NCBI RefSeq assembly: GCF_002078015.1
Contig: NZ_LWBP01000185.1
Location: 1 to 64,000, forward strand
Direction of reading: 5' to 3'
DNA length: 64,000 nucleotides
DNA from: Niastella populi
Lineage (GTDB): Bacteria; Bacteroidota; Bacteroidia; Chitinophagales; Chitinophagaceae
The notes beneath the pieces are model-generated. The model was not told the origin of the DNA, searched no databases, and worked only from the letters and a program-made list of their open reading frames with translations. This document shows, piece by piece, positions 10,003-17,884 of this stretch (positions within the stretch are counted from its first letter, which is position 1; every line of letters starts with the position of its first letter). The position numbers and the translations under genes are program-made.

Positions 10003-10011
10003 ATCTGTGGT

Positions 10012-11502
10012 ATGAAAAATATTATCTGGATCGCGGTTATATTACTCGGATTGTCATCGTGCAAAAAATGGCTCGATGTAACACCGGTATCGCAGGTGCC
10101 CGAAGAAGACCTGTTTAAGACCCAGGAAGGTTTTGAAGAGGCAATTAACGGTGTGTATACGATTTGTACCCATATGAACCTGTATGGGTACCAACTGAGC
10201 ACCGGTTTTCCTGAAGTGCTGGCGCAGAACTACAGCTGGCCGGGTGATGATTTGCTGAACTTTAAGCAAACCAGCCAGTACAATTATAAAGATCCCTATT
10301 TTATTGCCCGCAAGGATACTGCCTGGACCCGTTTGTACAATGCCATAGTAAACTGCAATCTTATTCTTAAAAACCTGGAAACGAATAAGGATGTGCTGCC
10401 GGCCGACCGGCAGGCGCTTATAAAGGCGGAAGCCCTGGCTTTGAGAGGATATTTACATTTTGACGTGTTGCGTTTGTTTGCGCCTTCTTTCAAGAACGGC
10501 GCGGGCATAAAGGCAATTCCTTATGTTACTGAATTTTCGAATAAGGTTACTCCGTTGTCGACTGTAACGGAGGTGTTGACAAAGATCATAACAGACCTGG
10601 AAGAGGCTAAAAACCTGATACGGCCTGTTGATCCTATTCTTACAGCTGAATACATTCCCAGCTATCCCGACGATGCAGACAAAGTTAATGAGCCCGATGT
10701 AATTCCTGAAGAAGAACGGTCGGGCAGTCTTTTCCTGCAGAACCGCCGGCACCGCCTGAATTATTATGCCATTTGCGGTGAACTGGCAAGAGTGTATTTG
10801 TACCAGGAAAAAAACAGTGAGGCGTTGGCCAATGCGCGCGAAGTGATCGAATCAAAGAAATTTCCGTGGACGACATTTAAATATTTCTATGAGCCAGACC
10901 CCAAATACAAAGACCGCATAATGTACAAGGAGCTGCTGTTTGGCTGGTATGTGCCGAATATAAAGGATACGCTGGCCAGGCGCTTCAACAGCGGAATTTC
11001 TGGTTTTATTATAGAGGAGAATGCCGCAAATGTTTTGTATGAGGCGGGAAGTTCGGGCGGTGATGACTGGCGTTATAAGAACTGGTTTATTCCCGGTGCC
11101 GGCTCCGGAACTATCAAGTGGTATGAATTGCAGAAATACAAACGCGATTTCGAGCGTAACCTCCATTACCTGATGCTGCCTGCCATCAGGCTTTCTGAAA
11201 TGTATTACATAGCTGCGGAAGCTGCATACGATTCCGATCCTGCCGGGGCAGTTGACTATTTAAATCTGGTGCGGCATAACCGTGGTTATATTGTTGATCT
11301 TACCGTGTCGGATAAGGCCACATTCATAGATGAACTGGTAAAGGAGGCCCGCAAGGAATTTTATGGCGAGGGGCAGATCTTTTTTATGTACAAAAGATTG
11401 AACAGGAACATACCAACCCTGTTGGGCGGCAGCACCCCCGCTTCTGACAAGATCTTTGTAATGCCGCTTCCTGACAATGAAATTGAATTTGGTAACCGTT
11501 AA
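10012..11502 (+). CDS. SusD/RagB-family nutrient-binding lipoprotein, cluster 1
   Basis: This 496-residue protein has lipobox LSSC (Cys17), the N-terminal SusD hallmark (VSQVPEEDLFKTQEGFEEAINGVY), TPR-like helices (EALALRGYLHFDVLRLFAP) and a C-terminal part with RLSEMYYIAAEAAY and EARKEFYGEGQIFFMYKRL. SusD proteins cap the SusC barrel on the outside of the cell. It is placed 9 nt after SusC and 15 nt before the DUF4843 gene. Confidence 0.95.
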   Translation: MKNIIWIAVILLGLSSCKKWLDVTPVSQVPEEDLFKTQEGFEEAINGVYTICTHMNLYGYQLSTGFPEVLAQNYSWPGDDLLNFKQTSQYNYKDPYFIARKDTAWTRLYNAIVNCNLILKNLETNKDVLPADRQALIKAEALALRGYLHFDVLRLFAPSFKNGAGIKAIPYVTEFSNKVTPLSTVTEVLTKIITDLEEAKNLIRPVDPILTAEYIPSYPDDADKVNEPDVIPEEERSGSLFLQNRRHRLNYYAICGELARVYLYQEKNSEALANAREVIESKKFPWTTFKYFYEPDPKYKDRIMYKELLFGWYVPNIKDTLARRFNSGISGFIIEENAANVLYEAGSSGGDDWRYKNWFIPGAGSGTIKWYELQKYKRDFERNLHYLMLPAIRLSEMYYIAAEAAYDSDPAGAVDYLNLVRHNRGYIVDLTVSDKATFIDELVKEARKEFYGEGQIFFMYKRLNRNIPTLLGGSTPASDKIFVMPLPDNEIEFGNR

Positions 11503-11517
11503 ACAACAGCATCCGTT

Positions 11518-12330
11518 ATGAAGAAGATTGCAATTATTTTACTGGCGGCTGTTGCGCTGATGACAGCCTGCAAGAAGCAGCAGATAGACAGCTTTCATGG
11601 GAACGAGAATTTATATTTCGATATAGGTATGGCTGGTTTTAGGGACAGTGTGTTATACACCTTCGCTAAATTTCCCGGAAAATCAAAAGATACGGTATTC
11701 ATCCCTGTAAGAGTGGCCGGAAACCGTATAGGAGATAAGGACAGAACCTATTCTGTAAAAGTGATCGACACGGCATCTACCGCGCTGCCTGGTATACATT
11801 ATCAACCGTTGCAGGCTGATTACCTGTTTGCGGCAGGTTATGGTATTCAGCGGTTGCCCGTAGTGGTGTATAATACCGATACTAACCTGCTTAAGCAAGC
11901 CGTTACGCTTAAACTGGAAATAGTGCCCGGCGAGGATTTCAATGCCGAACTCACTAAGCTTATTACTACCCGTATAGTGTTTTCGGCCAAGCTCGAAAAG
12001 CCCAACTGGTGGGATATGTGGCTGGGTGGTTATTATTCAACTGTAAAGCACCAGCTGTTCCGCTTGTCGGCCACTACCGACGACCTCACTACCGCCGGTA
12101 TAGATGCGCCTAAGAACCTGTATTTCGTTGATAAACTGAAAGCATTGCTCACCAGCCCTGCTACCTGGGTAGCCAATAATCCCGATAAAGGATATGTGTT
12201 CAGTGTAAGGTCCGATGGTGACTATGATTTTTATGACGCAGGTACTCCCGATAAGAAGTTCCTGTATAAGAAAGATGCGGCTACCGGTAAGTATTTTTTC
12301 ATGGATGAGAACGGTATTAAAGTGATTTAG
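11518..12330 (+). CDS. DUF4843-type lipoprotein
   Basis: This 270-residue protein has lipobox LMTAC (Cys18) and a beta-rich body with the start FHGNENLYFDIG and the phrase DTVFIPVRVAGN. It resembles DUF4843 lipoproteins, which are encoded next to SusCD pairs in Bacteroidota. The function is not established; an outer-membrane accessory role in capture of the SusC substrate is an inference from position. It is tightly spaced in the operon (15 nt after SusD, 25 nt before the PKD-like gene). Confidence 0.8.
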   Translation: MKKIAIILLAAVALMTACKKQQIDSFHGNENLYFDIGMAGFRDSVLYTFAKFPGKSKDTVFIPVRVAGNRIGDKDRTYSVKVIDTASTALPGIHYQPLQADYLFAAGYGIQRLPVVVYNTDTNLLKQAVTLKLEIVPGEDFNAELTKLITTRIVFSAKLEKPNWWDMWLGGYYSTVKHQLFRLSATTDDLTTAGIDAPKNLYFVDKLKALLTSPATWVANNPDKGYVFSVRSDGDYDFYDAGTPDKKFLYKKDAATGKYFFMDENGIKVI

Positions 12331-12355
12331 GTTAACTGCTTAAAAAGAAAATTGA

Positions 12356-13777
12356 ATGAAGCGATTAATATTGGTTACGCTTACAGCCTTTGGGCTGCTT
12401 CAGCTGGCCTGTTATAAGGATAAAGGCAATTACGATTATAAGGATATTGCGATACCGGAAATAACAGGTTTAGATTCATTGTATAAAGTTTTTTTAGGTG
12501 ATACGCTTATCATAAAACCAACTGTAAGGTCGGCCAATGCCAGCGCCACATTTACTTACGAGTGGCGGGTAAACTTTCCTAAAAAGTTTTCAGATACTAC
12601 TTTGACCGGTTTTCCGTTTAACTTCATTTTCTCGCTTGAGCCCGACGATTATGATGCAAGGTTGACGGTTACCGATAATTCAAACGGAATGAAATACTTC
12701 CGCTTTTTCAGGATCAGGGGCCAAACACAATTTTCTGTAGGTTCCCTGGTGCTAAGCCAGGAAGGAAATACATCACAGCTAAGTTTTGTAAAGCCCGATA
12801 GTACTGTATTGCCCCGTATTTATAAGGCATTGCATGGCGTTGATTTGCCGGGGAAACCACTACAGGTGATAGATATGATCCATAAGTTTATTTCACCAAC
12901 GCCGGCCCTGGGTTACTGGATTACCGGCAGTGGAGTGCCCGATGGCGGAGTGCGTTTGAACAACAATACCCTGTTGCAGTACAGTACGCTGCGTAAAAAC
13001 TTCTTCGATATGCCGGCAGAAGCAAAGCCCGGTTATCTCGAAAACTCTACCAATGGTGTTTTACAGGGTGTTATCAATGGTAAATTATACGTGGGCGCTT
13101 CACAAACCTTTTATGGCAGTGACGTATACGGTATGTTTGGGGTAGCGGTTCCCGGCGATTATGAATTGTACCACCGGGCTGCCTTCAACAGCGTAATGCC
13201 CTACTTTTTAGGGTACGACATCAACCGCAAACAGGTGGTGGCTTTTACCAATTTTGGTATTCCTGCCTATGCAGGTACGGGTTACCAGGTTTCAGACGTA
13301 GTTGCATTCGATCCCCTCAGCGTAGGGCTCGATCTCATCCATTTTCAACAGATCAACGACAACAACTGTTTTGCCTTTGGCAAAGCTGCAGATGGAACAC
13401 TATATGAAATAAAATTTGGGGCTGCCTTTGTAGGAGTGGTGAAATTATCGCCGCTGTACAAACGTGCATTTCCACAGCCTTCATTGATAACGCCAACCAC
13501 TAAATGGGCGGGTTCTCAGGCTGAGGTGTTTTATTTTACTTCCGGCGATAAAGTGTATCGGTACAACCCAACCAACCAGGACCTGAGAGCGCTCACAACC
13601 GATTTCGGTGGTAAAGCAGTTTCTATGGTTAAGCTTGCCGATAATGATAATACATTGATCGCTGGTGTTGAAGGCGCTGTTTATTATCTCGATATCAGTA
13701 CCGGTAAGTTTGGTGACGTTATCAGGAAGTATGAAGGTATACCTGGTTCACCTGTTGATGTTATAAAAACAAAATAA
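12356..13777 (+). CDS. PKD-like family lipoprotein
   Basis: This 473-residue protein has lipobox LQLAC (Cys19) followed by YKDKGNYDY, the characteristic start of the PKD-like lipoprotein family linked to SusCD loci. A PKD-like beta domain covers about residues 35-125 (FTYEWRVNFPKKF, YDARLTVTDNSNGMKYFRFF). The C-terminal two thirds look like a beta-propeller built of repeated strands (YYLDISTGKFGDV near the end). It probably sits at the outer membrane beside the SusCD complex; the ligand is unknown. Confidence 0.8.
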   Translation: MKRLILVTLTAFGLLQLACYKDKGNYDYKDIAIPEITGLDSLYKVFLGDTLIIKPTVRSANASATFTYEWRVNFPKKFSDTTLTGFPFNFIFSLEPDDYDARLTVTDNSNGMKYFRFFRIRGQTQFSVGSLVLSQEGNTSQLSFVKPDSTVLPRIYKALHGVDLPGKPLQVIDMIHKFISPTPALGYWITGSGVPDGGVRLNNNTLLQYSTLRKNFFDMPAEAKPGYLENSTNGVLQGVINGKLYVGASQTFYGSDVYGMFGVAVPGDYELYHRAAFNSVMPYFLGYDINRKQVVAFTNFGIPAYAGTGYQVSDVVAFDPLSVGLDLIHFQQINDNNCFAFGKAADGTLYEIKFGAAFVGVVKLSPLYKRAFPQPSLITPTTKWAGSQAEVFYFTSGDKVYRYNPTNQDLRALTTDFGGKAVSMVKLADNDNTLIAGVEGAVYYLDISTGKFGDVIRKYEGIPGSPVDVIKTK

Positions 13778-13802
13778 TCTTATAATAATAATTAATCGTT
13801 AG

Positions 13803-14933
13803 ATGATTACAACCTCCATGAGACCATTCTTCCTGAAAGCGGCATTATGCCTGTTGATAACGAACAATGCCCTGGCTCAGAAAAAAGCGCCGCAATTTCT
13901 GATCAAAGCAAAGATTGCAAATTTTACCGATAGCCTGTTGTTCCTGAATTACGGCACGCTGAGTGCATCATCGATCGATTCGGCTGTGGTTAAAAATGGC
14001 GTCTTTACTTTTAAGGGGCATGTAAAAGAACCGGCTGTCGCCATGATCTTTACAAAGAATTTCAAAGTGAAGATCGACCTGTATCTTGAAAATTCAAACA
14101 TCGCTGTGGAAGGCGATGCAAACTCACAGTTCAAATATAAAGTGACCGGTACCGGAACTACAAAGGAATATGAACAATTGAATCAGCGGTTTATGGATAA
14201 CCGCATCCGGACCGTTGCGCTTTTTCAAAAGGCATATGACCTGAAGAATGCAGGCGATACTGTTGCTGCGAAACAATTGCAGGCCCGGGCCGACAGCCAG
14301 TATCAATGGGAGTATAAGGCAAGGCATGAATACATTGCAGGGCATCCGAAGAGTTATATCTCCGCGTTTGAACTACTGGGCTATACTACCACAATTACCT
14401 TGAGCAACAGCATAAAGTTGTTTAATGGGCTCGATGCCTCTATCAAAGAATCAAATATAGGAAAGGAGATCGCTGCACGCATTGAACTGTTAAGTAAAGT
14501 AGAGGAAGGCAAGCCTGCGCAGGAATTTACCCAAAGCACACCCGATGGCAAACCGGTTACCCTTTCTTCCTATAAGGGCCGTTATGTATTGGTTGAATTC
14601 TGGGCAAGCTGGTGCGGTCCCTGCCGGGCAGAGAACCCCAACCTGCTGAAACAATACCAGCTATACAACAATAAAGGATTCGATATTCTCAGTGTTTCGC
14701 TCGATAATAACAAAGATAACTGGCTGAAAGCAGTTGAAAAGGACGCGCTGCCATGGACCCAGGTTTCTGACCTGAAAGGCTGGAGCAATGAAGTGGCCGT
14801 GCTGTATGGCATCAGGGCTGTGCCAGCCAGTTTTCTGATCGATCCGGCCGGGAAAATAGTTGCTACAGGGTTGCGCGGTGAAACGCTGAATAAAAAACTG
14901 GAAACGCTTTTCGGACAAGTCCCCGCTAATTAA
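13803..14933 (+). CDS. TlpA-like thiol:disulfide oxidoreductase with DUF4369 domain
   Basis: This 376-residue exported protein has a signal peptide ending near ALAQ, an N-terminal DUF4369 domain (about 30-130, IKAKIANFTDSLLFLNYG) and a helical linker. A C-terminal AhpC/TlpA thioredoxin domain (about 235-370) follows, with active site WCGPC (Cys271, Cys274) and a cis-proline loop RAVPASF. It probably keeps periplasmic or cell-surface cysteines in a given redox state. It is the last gene of the cluster 1 operon, 25 nt after the PKD-like gene, and is followed by a terminator at 15095-15124. Met7 is an alternative start. Confidence 0.9.
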   Translation: MITTSMRPFFLKAALCLLITNNALAQKKAPQFLIKAKIANFTDSLLFLNYGTLSASSIDSAVVKNGVFTFKGHVKEPAVAMIFTKNFKVKIDLYLENSNIAVEGDANSQFKYKVTGTGTTKEYEQLNQRFMDNRIRTVALFQKAYDLKNAGDTVAAKQLQARADSQYQWEYKARHEYIAGHPKSYISAFELLGYTTTITLSNSIKLFNGLDASIKESNIGKEIAARIELLSKVEEGKPAQEFTQSTPDGKPVTLSSYKGRYVLVEFWASWCGPCRAENPNLLKQYQLYNNKGFDILSVSLDNNKDNWLKAVEKDALPWTQVSDLKGWSNEVAVLYGIRAVPASFLIDPAGKIVATGLRGETLNKKLETLFGQVPAN

Positions 14934-15094
14934 AATCCAATTTGAAGAACGCAAATGATGAGCGCTTGATGCGGAGTGAAAAGTGTTGAATGGGTATGTT
15001 GGTCAACGATCAGGACGTTGATCGCATTCCGCCAACTACATGAAGCTCACACCATCAAATTAATCACCGATTAGAGATTCGTAAATCTGCTCAG

Positions 15095-15124
15095 GCGTCC
15101 CGATGTATCGGGACGCTTTTTTTG
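15095..15124 (+). terminator. Terminator closing cluster 1
   Basis: GCGTCCCGAT pairs perfectly with ATCGGGACGC around a very small loop, followed by a run of about eight T. It lies about 160 nt after the TlpA-like gene; 14934-15094 shows no gene. Confidence 0.9.
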
Positions 15125-15177
15125 TGTAAAAGCGATGTTGTGAATAACTACCTTCAAATTCCGGTAATAATGCATTT

Positions 15178-15780
15178 ATGCTTTCGTTTGGGAAACTGTA
15201 CCTTAAATCGGATCTTATGTTAACTATAGAAGAGTTCGCTCAAAACTTCGGCGGCAAACCTGTTCCGGGGTCGCTGGCGAAACTGGTAGATTTTCAGAAC
15301 GAAACCGAATTCGGAAGTTATTGCAAAGGGTTCGGCCTGGTTTATGACGATAAGAGCGGGCTCGAGCATGGCTGGTCAATGAACCCTGATTTTCTTGAAA
15401 AATTAATGCCTTTTGCCCGCGCCACCGCCGGCGGTTCTTTTTATGCTTTATGGCAATATGAGGATGGCATAGCGCCCGATGAATTCCCGGTTGTACTTTT
15501 CGGCGATGAAGGCGGTGAGTTTGTTGTGGCCGAAAATATTCAGGCCTTTTTACGCCTGCTAACGCTCGATACGGAGCCCATGACCTACCGGCACGCCAGT
15601 TATTATAGAGACGAAGACGATGAATCAACTGAATACTCAGGAGAGTTCAGGAACTGGTTGAAAAAGAATTTTAACCTCGATGCCATAGATGATGAAAATA
15701 TTGTGCTGGCGCCTGCCATTGAGAAATACCAGCGCCGGTTCGATGATTGGATAGGGAGGTACCTGGGAAAGAATAAATAG
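15178..15780 (+). CDS. Hypothetical protein, SUKH (SMI1/KNR4)-like
   Basis: This 200-residue soluble acidic protein has no signal peptide. The start may instead be Met14 at 15217 (MLTIEEFAQN), which has GGATCTT just upstream. The segment around residues 70-130 (GGSFYALWQYEDG, then PVVLFGDEGGEFVVAENIQAFLRLL) has the look of SUKH superfamily proteins: a tryptophan-bearing strand, a GxEGGxx-like turn and a closing helix. SUKH proteins are often immunity proteins in toxin systems but also occur alone. No toxin lies beside it. The assignment rests on pattern only. Confidence 0.55.
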   Translation: MLSFGKLYLKSDLMLTIEEFAQNFGGKPVPGSLAKLVDFQNETEFGSYCKGFGLVYDDKSGLEHGWSMNPDFLEKLMPFARATAGGSFYALWQYEDGIAPDEFPVVLFGDEGGEFVVAENIQAFLRLLTLDTEPMTYRHASYYRDEDDESTEYSGEFRNWLKKNFNLDAIDDENIVLAPAIEKYQRRFDDWIGRYLGKNK

Positions 15781-15800
15781 TTTTTTGCTGAAAAATAAAA

Positions 15801-15836
15801 GGTATGTTATCATGATCGATGACATACCTGTTTTTT
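15801..15836 (+). terminator. Terminator after the SUKH-like gene
   Basis: GGTATGTTATC pairs with GATGACATACC (one G-T pair) and is followed by six T. It begins 20 nt after the stop codon. The remaining stretch to 16148 (about 310 nt) is AT-rich and holds no gene that I can support. Confidence 0.85.
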
Positions 15837-16148
15837 AAATGGTTGGTTTGTTTTTGAGTTTTAAATCAGGCTGCTAAACATATAAAATAGTTTTCCTTCT
15901 TAATCGCTTTACTTCCACCGTTAACCGCCCCGTGTTTGAGATTTTTGCCGCTTTCTTTTGTCACGAGTCACTTGGAATTGTTTATGTAATATATACCAAT
16001 GTAATACAAGCAGGAAAGCGCTTAAACAGGCCTGTTTTTCTTCCTCTTTGTTTGCTGCGATTTATTTCCGTTCTCATTTGTTCGGCTGCGTTTACGGGTA
16101 CGCCTGTAAGCGAAGGATGTCTTTTTCTTTTTAAAAACCTAAAATAGA

Positions 16149-16463
16149 ATGATCATGAAAAAGAAAGCAATTCTCTTTATGATAGCGATCGTTATCGCTA
16201 TTACCGGAACGAATATTTTTGCCAAACAAACAACCACACTTACGCAAAAGGTGAAACCGGCACTGATTAATTATGCATGGTATGCAGATGAAGATTTTAT
16301 GGTTCCTGTTGGTACTCATTCCGATATAAATGTAGAAATGAACCGCTTGCGGAATTTGTTCCCTTACAATATATTCAGTGCAACGCCTTTTGGAATGTTG
16401 AACCCTTATGAATTTGGCTACAACGAATACAGCAATACGTCAATTATCTACAGCGATCTTTAA
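16149..16463 (+). CDS. Small secreted protein of unknown function
   Basis: This is 104 residues, or 102 if translation starts at the second ATG (16155, MKKKAILFMI). It has a clear signal peptide (KKKAILFMIAIVIAITGTNIFA) with a cleavage site near Ala26. The mature part of about 78 residues is rich in Tyr, Asn and Phe, has no cysteine and shows no domain that I recognise. The size and layout recall the small secreted peptides common in Bacteroidota (DUF6520-like), but the Cys residues of that family are missing. It stops 5 nt before the convergent SusD gene of cluster 2. Confidence 0.6.
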   Translation: MIMKKKAILFMIAIVIAITGTNIFAKQTTTLTQKVKPALINYAWYADEDFMVPVGTHSDINVEMNRLRNLFPYNIFSATPFGMLNPYEFGYNEYSNTSIIYSDL

Positions 16464-16468
16464 CTAAA

Positions 16469-17875
16469 CTAGTATCCTTTATTTTGAATTAAGGCAGGAT
16501 TTAAGTTTACCTCTTTGCCTGGGATCGGCCATTGCAGGGCGGTAGTTTCCCATTCGGGCTTGAATGTATCAAGTACTTCATCTGCACGGTTTACAAAATT
16601 TCCCGGCAGGGTATGGGCTTCGAATCGATTGAGATCGAACCAGCGATGCCCCCATTCGGCGAAGAGTTCTATCCGGCGTTCCTGTTCAAGCGCCAGCATT
16701 GCAGCATGTTCAGAGCTAAATCCGGCTATTGGAGCAAGTCCTGACCGGGTACGGATCTTATTCAGATCGATGGCGGCGCCTGTTAAATTGTTTTGCATTA
16801 TACGGGCTTCTGCACGAATAAGATATTGTTCGGCCAACCGGAGTACCATATTGTATTCAGTATAGGGGGCGCCATTATTTTGTTTGTATTTATACGGGTA
16901 ATAATACTTTGAACCGTTATAGGTTGTGTTATTTACCCATTCCCGGCGTTTATCATTTGTTTCAAAAGCATTTAGGAGTGACCTGTGAATATTGAAAGTA
17001 GGTGGTTTGCCGGTTTGCGGAATAAACGTAGCGCCTTCCGCTGAATTGTAAATGGTAAAGGGCAGAAATTGAAGTATAGCTTCCTTACTGTCTGACAAAA
17101 ACACCTGTAGCACGTTGGACTCTAAATTGTAGTAGTGAGATTCTATCAACTGGGTTGCTGCTTTTTCAGCGGCAGCCCAGTCTTTTTTATACAGGTAGGC
17201 CCTTGCCAGCAATGCGGAAGCTGCAAACGAGTTGGCGCGTACTCTTTGATAGGGTTTGTCAACTGAAGTAAAATATGTTAACAGATGCTGTGCGTCCTGC
17301 AGGTCGCTGATGATCTGGTCGTAGATCCTGTGAATTTCGGTTCTGCCCATTTTTGCATTGGCAGCAAAATCAGTGATTGTAATTAGGGGAACTTTGCCGA
17401 ATAAATTAACCAGGTAGTAGTAATTCAATGCCCGTAGAAAGTAGGCTTCGCCGGATAACTGGTTGCGTATACTGTCGCTAAGCGATGAGTTTTTTAGTCC
17501 CTCTATTACGTCATTACATTGATAAAGGGTGCTGTATAATTTTGTCCAAATTGCCTGTACCGTCGGGTTATCGGCTCTAAGTGTATTAGTAAGAAAAGGT
17601 TCATATTCTTTCATGATATCAGGCTGGGTAAGTTCATCGCTATAGATTGCGCATAGCCAGGTTATTTGTCCGTGTAATGGCCCGAATGATTTCATGATTT
17701 CCCGGTAAATGCCAACGACGGCTTCCCGCGCAAGCGTATCGTTGTTGTATACTTTTTCCGAGGTAGTTCTGTTGGCCGGAACGCCCGGATTCACCAGCTT
17801 TTTACAACTGATAATGATAATGCAACATGATGCAATTAAAAAGCCGGGTAATAAATTGTAAAATTGTCGGTTCAT
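16469..17875 (-). CDS. SusD/RagB-family lipoprotein, cluster 2
   Basis: This 468-residue protein has lipobox IISC (Cys24), SusD N-terminal features (TTSEKVYNNDTLAREAVVGIYREI), a TPR-like part (SGEAYFLRALNYYYLVNLFGKVPL) and the C-terminal signature RLAEQYLIRAEARIMQN, LALEQERRIELFAEWGHRWFDLNRF. It should form the lid of a SusC barrel. It lies 9 nt downstream of its SusC partner, which carries an in-frame stop, so the pair may not be functional unless the stop is read through or is an error. Confidence 0.94.
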   Translation of the reverse strand: MNRQFYNLLPGFLIASCCIIIISCKKLVNPGVPANRTTSEKVYNNDTLAREAVVGIYREIMKSFGPLHGQITWLCAIYSDELTQPDIMKEYEPFLTNTLRADNPTVQAIWTKLYSTLYQCNDVIEGLKNSSLSDSIRNQLSGEAYFLRALNYYYLVNLFGKVPLITITDFAANAKMGRTEIHRIYDQIISDLQDAQHLLTYFTSVDKPYQRVRANSFAASALLARAYLYKKDWAAAEKAATQLIESHYYNLESNVLQVFLSDSKEAILQFLPFTIYNSAEGATFIPQTGKPPTFNIHRSLLNAFETNDKRREWVNNTTYNGSKYYYPYKYKQNNGAPYTEYNMVLRLAEQYLIRAEARIMQNNLTGAAIDLNKIRTRSGLAPIAGFSSEHAAMLALEQERRIELFAEWGHRWFDLNRFEAHTLPGNFVNRADEVLDTFKPEWETTALQWPIPGKEVNLNPALIQNKGY

Positions 17876-17884
17876 GATCTGCGA

